Below are positions 38,251-47,128 of a stretch of DNA of 64,000 bases, one piece after another (the stretch's first letter is position 1; each line of letters opens with the position of its first letter). The DNA is taken from NCBI RefSeq assembly GCF_000002515.2, contig NC_006039.1:1054001-1118000 (forward strand), read 5' to 3'. The translations under genes were made by a program, and so were the position numbers. The stretch is from Kluyveromyces lactis (Eukaryota; Ascomycota; Saccharomycetes; Saccharomycetales; Saccharomycetaceae). The notes below the pieces were generated by a model. It did not search any database and was not told the DNA's origin. It saw nothing but the letters and a program-made list of their open reading frames with translations.

Positions 38251-39564
38251 TCAATTGAACCCGCTGAAGTATCTATCTCTGAAATTACCAGTTCTACTCA
38301 AACCAGAATTGTTGGGTCCATTAAATTCGTGTCCTCTATTGATATACACCAATAATCTTCTAGACCATTTATTGAAATCTTGAACACAGTTATACTTCAG
38401 TTCCAAATTCGAATGAAGAGGAATTATAGTTGCAACATTCTCGTCATTGGCAGTGGGCATCCAGAAAGCCAATCTACCATTAATGGGGAGTCTTTGACTT
38501 GCGTAATCCAACAAATCGTCTAATAGGGAATCTAAAGAGTACGGTTTTTTAGTTGGAATATAGTCTCTAAGTAGATAAGCTTTTTGACCGTTAATTTCCA
38601 CATCCTCTTTCCCAGCAAATCTCTCCGGATCCTTTGCTCCAAGAACTTTAATCGATTCTCTAATACCGTATGGAGGATCACAAAGGATCGTATCAATGAC
38701 AAAGTCCTTTCTCAATGCATTATGCGTAAAATCCATTGTCATGACGTCCAGGAATTGGATAGACTCTTTATAATACTTGAAATTTGCCTTGATAGTTTGT
38801 TGTCCCTTCCCTCTGATCATCCTACCATCAATATCAGACCCTAAGACAAGAGCACCATAATGGCCACCAGCCACCAGGAATGAACCAGTACCAACGAATG
38901 GATCATACATTATATGTGCTGGTTTTACCTGTGCAATATTTGCACTTACCAGTGATAATTCAGCTTCAAATGATGTGGTTCCTTTGTAAGGTCTCTTTTT
39001 CAAGTCATACTTCTCTAGTGCACCCCGTGCACGATCGCTTAGTTGAATTAACCTTCCGAAATAGATCTTTTCTGGAACCTCACCCCCGATATTTTCGCTG
39101 ATAGCTTTGTATTCTTCAATAACCGTAAAAACTTCATCCGGATTTTTCATTTTGATGGGTCCCTTCAACTCAAGGTACTGGAAAGATTCAATGGTTGTCA
39201 CTCTCGTAGAAATATCCTGTTTCGCGTTACCACCAAACTTTTCAAATTCAAACTTGAAACTCTTTCTTTCATTTGCGCTCTTATACTGTTCAAACTCGGG
39301 ATGAGCTTGGACACTCTTGTGCAACGACTCATAAGTATTACCTTCACCCCAGTACTCATAAATGGCTCTTGTAAGCACCGATCTCCTAATCCAATCACTG
39401 GCTTGCTTATCATTTTCCAAGGTAACTATCATGAATGGTGAATCGACAGAATAACTCGAAAAGTCGACATCAACTCCATGCAGATCCGCTAGTGATTCCA
39501 ATTCTGCTAGACGGAAATTTAAGTGCACCTGCACCATAAACAAAAGATACCGCTTCCTAGCCAT
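38251..39564 (-). CDS. TRM11: tRNA guanosine-10 N2-methyltransferase catalytic subunit Trm11
   Basis: Trm11 with Trm112 makes m2G10 in tRNA. The 437-residue protein (S. cerevisiae 433) has an N-terminal THUMP-like half and a Rossmann methyltransferase with the SAM motif YDPFVGTGSFL (from residue 220) and the catalytic motif LCDPPYGIRE (294-303, the N/DPPY type for amino methylation). It starts MARKRYLLFMVQVHLNFRL. A PAC element lies about 97-106 bases upstream, fitting co-regulation with ribosome and tRNA biogenesis. It is divergent from HRP1, as in YOL124C/YOL123W. Confidence 0.97.
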   Translation of the reverse strand: MARKRYLLFMVQVHLNFRLAELESLADLHGVDVDFSSYSVDSPFMIVTLENDKQASDWIRRSVLTRAIYEYWGEGNTYESLHKSVQAHPEFEQYKSANERKSFKFEFEKFGGNAKQDISTRVTTIESFQYLELKGPIKMKNPDEVFTVIEEYKAISENIGGEVPEKIYFGRLIQLSDRARGALEKYDLKKRPYKGTTSFEAELSLVSANIAQVKPAHIMYDPFVGTGSFLVAGGHYGALVLGSDIDGRMIRGKGQQTIKANFKYYKESIQFLDVMTMDFTHNALRKDFVIDTILCDPPYGIRESIKVLGAKDPERFAGKEDVEINGQKAYLLRDYIPTKKPYSLDSLLDDLLDYASQRLPINGRLAFWMPTANDENVATIIPLHSNLELKYNCVQDFNKWSRRLLVYINRGHEFNGPNNSGLSRTGNFRDRYFSGFN

Positions 39565-39660
39565 AGATGATGGTTATAACTGGCGTTTGTATTAATTCTA
39601 AATCCGGAAGTACGAAAAGTGATTAACTGAGAAGTCGCACTTTCGATTAAAGAGGATCTC

Positions 39661-39670
39661 ATCTCATCGC
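39661..39670 (-). promoter_or_regulatory. TRM11: PAC element before TRM11
   Basis: ATCTCATCGC on the plus strand is GCGATGAGAT on the TRM11 strand, a full PAC match, 97-106 bases before its ATG. A nine-of-ten RRPE match (TGAAAAATTC on the minus strand) lies further up at 39864-39873. Confidence 0.6.
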
Positions 39671-39940
39671 AGCTCATCTCGATATTTCGCTTTCTCTGCA
39701 TGTTTAGCTGAAGTCGGCGTTGAATGAGTAAAGAAAGGTATATAGGATTTCATTACCCGGTGTTTCTGATTGTTTGGGCGCAGTTTTGGGACGAGTTGTC
39801 AAAAAGTTTCTTTTTTTGCAAGGCGAAATCGACAAAATGACAACCAAAAAGGCCCTAAAGCATGAATTTTTCACTAAGAACAGCGAATAATTTTTGGGGC
39901 CAAGTTGTTGCCATTGGAAAAAAAAAAAAATTAATTTGAA

Positions 39941-39947
39941 TATAAAA
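39941..39947 (+). promoter_or_regulatory. HRP1: HRP1 TATA box
   Basis: TATAAAA preceded by a 13-base oligo(A) run (39918-39930). Transcription starts in yeast usually fall 40-120 bases downstream, placing the HRP1 start near 39985-40065, which matches where the ATG-free stretch begins. Confidence 0.6.
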
Positions 39948-39980
39948 GCAGTACAGGAGAAAAATTGAAGGGGCAGAATG

Positions 39981-40573
39981 TTTCTTCCTGTTTGTTTACC
40001 ACTTTCCAGGTGATTAGACAGTCTAAAGAGATAATCAAGTCACTAAAACGAGTTAGGGAAGGATATAGGATTCAAAAGTATAGAAGTACCCGTATATCAT
40101 TAGCGAATCGAAATAATCAACGGAACAAAGAATATTTACACTGTATTTTTTCTTTTTCTTTTCATTTATAAGATACCGATTGTTTTCAATAGAGTTTTAG
40201 AAATTGCAAACTAGGAGAGAGGAACCATTGTTACCGGAAATAGCTCATATTTGTTTTATTTTCGTACTGTATTAGATCTCAGTTATTACTTTATTATCGT
40301 CTACTACTACTTTTAACGTATAACATTAAACTTTGCTGTGTGTTGCTGTGTTTAAGCTATAAAATCCCCATACAGACAAAAAGAACAAGGATCATTTAAG
40401 TAGAGCGGAAGAGGAACGGCGCAGGAAACTTACACAGCGTTATCGTACTTATATTTACAAACGTTTACTGCAGATTTATCATATTTAGTGTACAGAACTA
40501 AGAAAATCCAAGTGGTAAAGTGAACGGTGCAACAAGTAGACGAATAAGAAGAAATTGAAATATTGCATTCAAG
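39981..40573 (+). promoter_or_regulatory. HRP1: 593-nt ATG-free leader of HRP1
   Basis: No sense ATG occurs between 39981 and the HRP1 start; the opposite strand has about nine. The stretch begins just after the TATA box. It contains GTAG/GTAA and TCTT-type tetramers (for example AAGTAGAG and AAGTAGAC near 40400 and 40535, and a TTTTCTTTTTCTTTTC tract near 40147-40162), the kind recognised by Nrd1 and Nab3. S. cerevisiae HRP1 is autoregulated through premature termination in its leader; the same mechanism here is inferred. Confidence 0.65.
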
Positions 40574-42286
40574 ATGAGTTTATCAGACGATGAAGATTTT
40601 AACGACATCTACGGTGATGAAAATACCGCTCAAACCACGGTGAACAATAACGAGTCGACTTCATCAACTGCAACATCTACAGATAATCAAAATAATACTC
40701 AAAGTAATAATAATCAAAATAACGTTAGTAATAGCTCGACAGATGATCACAAAGATCAAGCTTCAACTACCAATAAAGAGGCTAATAGTAGTAGCACAAA
40801 CACCACCGCGGCAACATCTCAATTAGATCAACTAGCAGCTTTACAGGCTTTGTCATCTAACCTGTCACAACTGCAACAGCAGGTTGCCTCTTCAAATAAT
40901 CAACCAGATTCTAATCTTGCATCCAATAATGACAAGGCTGAAAACAATAACAAGGAAAACTACAGTGCTTCCGTTCCTGAAATGCTGCAGATGCCTCAAA
41001 TGCCACAGATGCCAGGTATGCCAGATATGTCACAGTTGCAACAATTGCAACAGACTATGTCTCAATTGCAACAAACTGCATCTCAGCATGAACCAAAGGC
41101 TATCAAAGCTGATTTGTCTCGTGACATTAACAAGATGTTCATTGGTGGTCTAAATTGGGAAACCACCGAAGAGGGTTTACGTGATTACTTCAGCAAATAC
41201 GGTGCAGTCGCTGAAGTTAAGATTATGAAGGACACTGCTACCGGTAGGTCCAGAGGTTTTGGGTTCTTGACATTTGAAAACGCTTCTAGTGTCGATGAAG
41301 TCGTTAAAACACAACATATCTTAGACGGTAAGGTTATCGATCCAAAGAGAGCCATTCCAAGGGAAGAACAAGATAAGACTGGTAAAATTTTCGTTGGTGG
41401 TATTGGTCCAGACGTCAGACCAAAAGAATTTGAAGAATTTTTCTCTCAATGGGGATCCATCATTGATGCCCAACTAATGTTAGACAAAGATACTGGTAGA
41501 TCTAGAGGCTTTGGTTTCATTACTTATGATACACCAGATGCAGTTGACAGAGTTTGTCAAAACAAATTTATTGAGTTCAAGGGTAAACAAATAGAAATCA
41601 AGAGAGCTGAACCTAGACAATTACAAAAGCAAAAACAACCTCAAATGACTCAACCAATGGGACAAAATATGAGCAACCCAATGCAACAGTATCAGATGTT
41701 CCAAAATCCAATGATGGCAGGCGGTTTCAATCCTATGATGGCCACTGGTTTCAACCCTCAATCGATGAACGAATACTACACTAAGATGCAAGAGTATTAT
41801 CAACAAATGCAACAACAAACTGGTATCGATTATACTCAAATGTTCCAACAGCAAATGCAACAAATGCAACAGATGATGGGTATGATGGGCGGTCTTCCTG
41901 CAGGCCAACAACCTTCTCAAAGTGGTGCAGGATCTCCACCAAGCCATTCATCCACCCCTCAACACAACGACGACAGTAATGGTGTCACTACTATTGGGAG
42001 CTCAAATAATGGCAACCGTAGTAACAGTGGAGTAGAATCTGGAGATGACTCAAGATACGATAATTCATCAAGCCGTGATGATTCTCGTCGTTCAGGACAC
42101 AGAGCATACGATCGCAACTCTGATCGTAGCAGTTATGGCTCGTCTAACCGCGACCGTGACAGCTGTCGTGGCCCATCTTCAAACTATCGCGGAGGTGGTG
42201 GCCGTGATCGTGATTCCCGCCGTGGTGGTAATGGGTATGGCGGTGGAAGCAGAGATAGACGTGGATACCACCCATACGCCAGGTAA
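40574..42286 (+). CDS. HRP1: Cleavage factor IB / nuclear hnRNP protein Hrp1
   Basis: Hrp1 (Nab4) is cleavage factor IB: it binds the UA-rich efficiency element of 3'-ends and helps terminate some non-coding transcripts. The 570-residue protein (S. cerevisiae 534) starts SLSDDEDFNDIYGDE. It has a Ser/Thr/Asn/Gln-rich N-terminus including LDQLAALQALSSNLSQL, RRM1 (about 186-262; KMFIGGLNW, GRSRGFGFLTF) and RRM2 (about 271-346; KIFVGGIGP, GRSRGFGFITY). A Met/Gln-rich region follows, then an RGG/SYR-rich tail ending GYHPYAR, similar to the S. cerevisiae GYHPYNR nuclear-transport end. Confidence 0.97.
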   Translation: MSLSDDEDFNDIYGDENTAQTTVNNNESTSSTATSTDNQNNTQSNNNQNNVSNSSTDDHKDQASTTNKEANSSSTNTTAATSQLDQLAALQALSSNLSQLQQQVASSNNQPDSNLASNNDKAENNNKENYSASVPEMLQMPQMPQMPGMPDMSQLQQLQQTMSQLQQTASQHEPKAIKADLSRDINKMFIGGLNWETTEEGLRDYFSKYGAVAEVKIMKDTATGRSRGFGFLTFENASSVDEVVKTQHILDGKVIDPKRAIPREEQDKTGKIFVGGIGPDVRPKEFEEFFSQWGSIIDAQLMLDKDTGRSRGFGFITYDTPDAVDRVCQNKFIEFKGKQIEIKRAEPRQLQKQKQPQMTQPMGQNMSNPMQQYQMFQNPMMAGGFNPMMATGFNPQSMNEYYTKMQEYYQQMQQQTGIDYTQMFQQQMQQMQQMMGMMGGLPAGQQPSQSGAGSPPSHSSTPQHNDDSNGVTTIGSSNNGNRSNSGVESGDDSRYDNSSSRDDSRRSGHRAYDRNSDRSSYGSSNRDRDSCRGPSSNYRGGGGRDRDSRRGGNGYGGGSRDRRGYHPYAR

Positions 42287-42921
42287 TCTGCTTGTATGTT
42301 AGATTTATTATAAGGTAAAGAAATCTGCGTATGTAGCCGCGAGCAAGAGGATACTTTGTGTTACTTGTTATATTTGCGATCCATCCATTTCTTTAACTGA
42401 GCCTCTCATAACCATGTAATAATAGAAATATAATGAAAGCAATGATTCCTAAGCATCGGATCAAATCACATTCCTTGCTGCAAATGTCACACAATATTTT
42501 ACCATACTCTGTTTACCTGATTCATGAACGTTAACACGAAGCATCAACGCAATTTTATTCAACTTTTATTGCTAATCAAAGCTTAATTTTATATAATAAC
42601 ATGTAAATCAGTATATATCAATCAAACTTACAGTTTATCAACTACTATTCAACCTGACATTGGACCTCACACCGAATGGTCAGTGTGTGTATATACAGTT
42701 GTCAGTATTCATGTATATTTGGTACAGGTTAGGTTGCTTCTCAATCTGATTTTGAATATAGGCAAAAGTGAAAAAATATCAAAATCAATTCCAATTTGAC
42801 ATATACTAGCATTCACAATTACACATGCTCATAGGAATAGAATAGGTTTAGGATACGGAAATACTACACTACTCACGGAGAATTCGCTAACGCAAGTATC
42901 TGTCTACACAAATTTGTCAAG
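42287..42921. other. HRP1 3' / ERV46 promoter region
   Basis: This 635-base AT-rich spacer joins two synteny blocks (YOL123 and YAL042). The 3' half has repeated TATATA (42612-42615, 42690-42695). I found no tRNA, LTR or other element that would explain the breakpoint. Confidence 0.35.
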
Positions 42922-44139
42922 ATGAAGAAATCGCCGTTACTTTCCATCGATGCTTTTGGTAAAACAGAGGAGGATGTCCGTGTCCGTACACGAACAGGTG
43001 GATTAATCACGGTGTCATGTATCATTATAACGATGTTGTTATTGGTGAGCGAATGGAAGCAATTCAGCACTATTGTCACTAGACCTGATCTCGTGGTTGA
43101 TAGAGACCGTCATTTGAAGTTGGATCTCAACTTGGATGTGACATTTCCTTCGATGCCATGTAACGTATTAAATCTAGATATATTAGACGATTCTGGGGAA
43201 TTTCAGATTAACCTATTAGATTCGGGATTCACGAAGATCAGAATTAGCCCAGAAGGGAAGGAACTCTCTAAGGAGAAGTTCCAAGTTGGTGACAAATCAT
43301 CAAAGCAAAGCTTCAACGAAGAAGGATACTGTGGACCATGTTATGGTGCATTAGACCAATCAAAGAATGACGAGCTACCACAAGATCAAAAAGTATGCTG
43401 TCAAACTTGTGACGATGTGCGTGCAGCCTACGGACAAAAAGGATGGGCATTCAAGGATGGTAAAGGTGTGGAACAATGTGAACGTGAAGGATATGTTGAG
43501 AGCATCAATGCCAGAATACATGAAGGTTGTCGTGTTCAAGGACGTGCTCAATTAAACAGAATACAAGGTACCATCCACTTCGGTCCAGGTAGTTCAATGC
43601 GTAATATCCGTGGCCATTTCCACGACACTTCGCTATACGATGCATACCCACATTTGAACTTCAACCATATAATCAACACCTTGACGTTTGGAGAGAAACC
43701 CAAGGATGGAGACAGCGAATTGATCGGTTCTGCTTCAATTTCACCATTAGACAGCCGCCAAGTGTTCCCAGACCGCGACACACACTTCCATGAGTTCTCA
43801 TACTTCTGCAAGATCATTCCTACCAGATTCGAATTCTTAGATGGTAAAAAAGTTGAAACTACTCAATTCAGCGCCACGTACCACGATAGGCCTCTAAGAG
43901 GGGGCAGGGACGAAGACCATCCAAACACTGTTCATTCTAAAGGAGGTGTCCCAGGTGTTTTCTTCAATTTTGAGATGTCGCCTTTAAAAGTCATAAATAA
44001 AGAACAGCATGCAACATCATGGTCTGGTTTCCTTTTGAATTGTATCACAAGTATTGGTGGTGTCTTGGCAGTTGGTACTGTCATTGACAAAATCACATAC
44101 AGAGCACAAAAATCTATTTGGGGTAAGAAGAGCTCTTAA
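42922..44139 (+). CDS. ERV46: COPII vesicle cargo receptor subunit Erv46
   Basis: Erv46 with Erv41 cycles between ER and Golgi in COPII and COPI vesicles and retrieves escaped ER proteins. The 405-residue protein (S. cerevisiae 415) has a short cytosolic N-terminus (SPLLSIDAFGKTEEDVRVRT), a first membrane helix (about 28-46), and a large lumenal domain with conserved cysteines (CGPCYGA, CCQTCDDVRAAY, a CREGY-like QCEREGY). A second membrane helix (about 368-388, GFLLNCITSIGGVLAVGTVI) and a short cytosolic tail with basic residues follow. It heads the YAL042W-YAL041W-YAL040C series. Confidence 0.97.
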   Translation: MKKSPLLSIDAFGKTEEDVRVRTRTGGLITVSCIIITMLLLVSEWKQFSTIVTRPDLVVDRDRHLKLDLNLDVTFPSMPCNVLNLDILDDSGEFQINLLDSGFTKIRISPEGKELSKEKFQVGDKSSKQSFNEEGYCGPCYGALDQSKNDELPQDQKVCCQTCDDVRAAYGQKGWAFKDGKGVEQCEREGYVESINARIHEGCRVQGRAQLNRIQGTIHFGPGSSMRNIRGHFHDTSLYDAYPHLNFNHIINTLTFGEKPKDGDSELIGSASISPLDSRQVFPDRDTHFHEFSYFCKIIPTRFEFLDGKKVETTQFSATYHDRPLRGGRDEDHPNTVHSKGGVPGVFFNFEMSPLKVINKEQHATSWSGFLLNCITSIGGVLAVGTVIDKITYRAQKSIWGKKSS

Positions 44140-44630
44140 GCAAAGATAGATAGAAAGAGAAATTGTACTACTGTTCTATAAAAGTACATATATAGAAGTT
44201 ATGTGTGAGTTTGACACTTGTAATTCTTATTTTCCAGTTATAGAACGAAACTCTAGCGTATATCAATATTCAATGCCAGATATGTAGGATTATTACACGA
44301 CACCTGGCAAGTGCCGCTAATTGGTGTTATACTCTTAAATACCACTGAGAAGTATCTCCTATATAAAAAGAACCTCCAGAATTTGATCCACAACAATGTT
44401 TTCGGGCCCCAAAGGTTTTGACCCAGAGATCTCAGTATTGACATTACTCTTGAAAGAAAAAAAAAAAAAGAATAGAATAAAACAATACTGAAATTAACGA
44501 AACAGCCAGTGTCTTCGAAGTGAAGTTAAAATAATTCTTATCGTTGTAAGTCTTCCAGAGCTGTACAAACAAGGTTTTTACTATCTAGGAGTGTCAGAGA
44601 ATAATTCTGTTTTAGTTGCAGCCTGCCATA
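44140..44630. promoter_or_regulatory. CDC24: ERV46 3' / CDC24 promoter region
   Basis: The spacer of 491 bases has an ATATAAAAA TATA-type element at 44361-44369 and an oligo(A) run at 44457-44469. The last upstream ATG is at 44396, leaving about 230 ATG-free bases before CDC24. Confidence 0.45.
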
Positions 44631-46904
44631 ATGGCGGTAAATCCATCAGTATCCAATGTTTCGCTGACGAGTGTGCGTTCAAATAGCACACATTTATTAA
44701 TGAACAAAAAGGTGACAGCACAGGAGTCATTATATCATATGTGTTTAATGATCAAGAAGAGATTAGAGTTTCTGCCACAGCTCCAACCATATTTGAATTT
44801 AGCGCATTCGAGTTCAGAGATTCTAGCAGAACACCAAGCCCTGCTTTTATCGCAGAAACAGCAGTCACAGCAGCAACATCGGCAGCGAGGTTCGCATTAC
44901 GAAGGTAGTAGTGCACAAAGTACAAATGGTAGACTTTCCTCCTCAAGTACTCTTCATAGGGACTCTAGTTTCTCGGCTACGAGTTTTGGAGAGGACTCTG
45001 AGCATTCTCAGTCCTTTAATATGGAGGACACTTTACTGACTTTTTCTGTTGGTATTACGCCTATATCTGTCGATTGTGACCCTGTAACGCAACTTTCTAA
45101 ACTATTTCAACAGGGTTCGCCACTTTGTATTATATTCAATGCCGTAAGACCTCAATCTAAGCTAACGGTGGTCTCGTCAGATGATATTAAGATTTGTAAA
45201 AAATCTATCTACGACTTCATTCTTGGTCTGAAACAACATTTTGCATTTAATGACGAAGAACTGTTCACCATTTCTGACGTTTTTTCAAATTCGACAGATC
45301 ATTTCTTGAAAGTTTTGGACGTTGTGAATACGTTGCTGAATGCTGCACCTGAAGTATTCCCACAAATTGATATGAGCACACAGTTGGAATCTCAACGTCT
45401 TGCGAAACCACAGACAGAATATGATAAAATTGTCAAAGAATTCATCGAGACTGAGAGAAAGTACGTGCATGATCTAGAAGTTCTGAATAAGTATAGGAAG
45501 CAACTTTTAGACAACCAAATTATCAACTCGGAAGAACTGTACATGCTGTTCCCCAATTTGAATGACATAATCGATTTCCAAAGACGGTTTTTAGTGTCAT
45601 TAGAAGTCAACGGTCAAGTTCCATCTCAAAAACAAAGAATCGGGGCCTTATTCATGCATTCCAAATATTTCTTCAAGCTATATGAACCTTGGTCCATAGG
45701 TCAAAATGCAGCGATTGATTTCATTTCGTCTAGTTTCAACAAAATGAACCCAAATAGCACTAATTTTGTCATCGGTAATAAAATGGAACTGCAATCATTC
45801 CTTCTCAAACCAGTCCAAAGATTGTGTAGATACCCATTACTTCTCAAAGATCTTTTACAACACGCAGAAAGTGATTCTAAAGAATTGGAGATTGCCTTGG
45901 GTATTGCCAAATCCATTGCAAGGAATATTAACGAAAATCAAAGGAGAACAGAAAATTACGAGGTTGTCAAACGTCTCTATGGTCGTGTGGTAAATTGGAA
46001 GGGTTACCGCATCGCTAAGTTTGGTGAGTTATTGTACTTTGATAGAATATCAATATCAACGAGCAATTCCAATGAGCCAGAAAAAGATTTTGAAGTGTAT
46101 CTATTCGAAAAAATCATACTATTATTCAGTGAGGTAAGCCAGAAGAAAGGAAGCTCAATAAGTTTAAAAAAGAAATCGAATTCATCATCTGTTCTTCATC
46201 TTTCAAACTCTTCGAACACTAACATGAATGATTTCACGAAGAACACTGGGAAACTGGATTTAAGAGGTCGAATTATGATAGTTAACCTGACTCAAGTCGC
46301 TCCGATTGATAACTATTCCCTGAACATTATTTGGGAATCAGCCAAGGAAAAGGGGAACTTCATACTAAAATTCAAAAATGAAGAAACCCGCAACAACTGG
46401 GAAAGCTGCCTTCATCAGCTTCTTCGTCAAATTCGCAGCGAGTCCTATAAAAGTGTCAATACGAATAGCGATATGTCGTCATTCTCCTCACCAGTCCAAT
46501 ATTCTCACAACAGTGTTGCCTCCATTGGTAGCACTCTGACCAGACAAATCTCAGAAGTCCTTCCCAAAAGCCATATGTCCAATGCCCGTCAGTCATTTGC
46601 AAGCGAATACAGATCTATATCCGAAAGTTACAAAAATTCAATCCCTGACACTATGCTTCTACTGAGGGTCTCATTCAACAACGATTTTTACACAGTCTTA
46701 GTATCCTTAGACTGTTCTGCGGAAGATCTGTTGCTTGCGATTAAAAGGAAATTGGCACATTTAGGAGTAATCACGAAGGTAAAATACCAGGATGAAGATG
46801 GTGATTTTGTGATGTTGGAAAGTGATGATGATTGGTATGTTGTAAAAGATATGCTGAAAGAGAGTAATGAAAGACTATTGAACGTTTGGGCTTATACAAA
46901 CTGA
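44631..46904 (+). CDS. CDC24: Cdc42 guanine-nucleotide exchange factor Cdc24
   Basis: Cdc24 is the essential GEF that activates Cdc42 for bud-site polarity. The 757-residue protein (S. cerevisiae 854) has a CH-like N-terminal domain (about 90-235, starting NMEDTLLTFSVGITPISVDCDP), a DH domain (about 260-445; IVKEFIETERKYVHDLEVL, LKPVQRLCRYPLLLKDLL) and a PH domain (about 455-625). A short disordered region and a C-terminal PB1 domain with the acidic KYQDEDGDFVMLESDDDW motif that binds Bem1 follow. The low-complexity insert inside the PH domain of S. cerevisiae is much shorter here, explaining most of the length difference. The first ATG is at 44631 (MAVNPSVSN). Confidence 0.98.
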   Translation: MAVNPSVSNVSLTSVRSNSTHLLMNKKVTAQESLYHMCLMIKKRLEFLPQLQPYLNLAHSSSEILAEHQALLLSQKQQSQQQHRQRGSHYEGSSAQSTNGRLSSSSTLHRDSSFSATSFGEDSEHSQSFNMEDTLLTFSVGITPISVDCDPVTQLSKLFQQGSPLCIIFNAVRPQSKLTVVSSDDIKICKKSIYDFILGLKQHFAFNDEELFTISDVFSNSTDHFLKVLDVVNTLLNAAPEVFPQIDMSTQLESQRLAKPQTEYDKIVKEFIETERKYVHDLEVLNKYRKQLLDNQIINSEELYMLFPNLNDIIDFQRRFLVSLEVNGQVPSQKQRIGALFMHSKYFFKLYEPWSIGQNAAIDFISSSFNKMNPNSTNFVIGNKMELQSFLLKPVQRLCRYPLLLKDLLQHAESDSKELEIALGIAKSIARNINENQRRTENYEVVKRLYGRVVNWKGYRIAKFGELLYFDRISISTSNSNEPEKDFEVYLFEKIILLFSEVSQKKGSSISLKKKSNSSSVLHLSNSSNTNMNDFTKNTGKLDLRGRIMIVNLTQVAPIDNYSLNIIWESAKEKGNFILKFKNEETRNNWESCLHQLLRQIRSESYKSVNTNSDMSSFSSPVQYSHNSVASIGSTLTRQISEVLPKSHMSNARQSFASEYRSISESYKNSIPDTMLLLRVSFNNDFYTVLVSLDCSAEDLLLAIKRKLAHLGVITKVKYQDEDGDFVMLESDDDWYVVKDMLKESNERLLNVWAYTN

Positions 46905-47128
46905 GACATATTAATAATATTTTACCTTTGATTGTATTATACATAGATTTCACTTTTTGGCGTTTTTCAAAGGTAAATGAAGACAATTCCAGTTTGACAG
47001 GTTCACTTGGTTGATTTAATATAAGTTCAGTTATTAATGAAAATCATATTTTACAGATATGAATAAATAAATTATATTAGATAAATAAATATTTCAGGCC
47101 AAATTTTACTCTGACTAATTTAACAAAC
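46905..47128. other. Convergent 3' region, CDC24 / CIR2
   Basis: These 224 AT-rich bases between convergent stops contain no recognisable gene. Confidence 0.4.
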
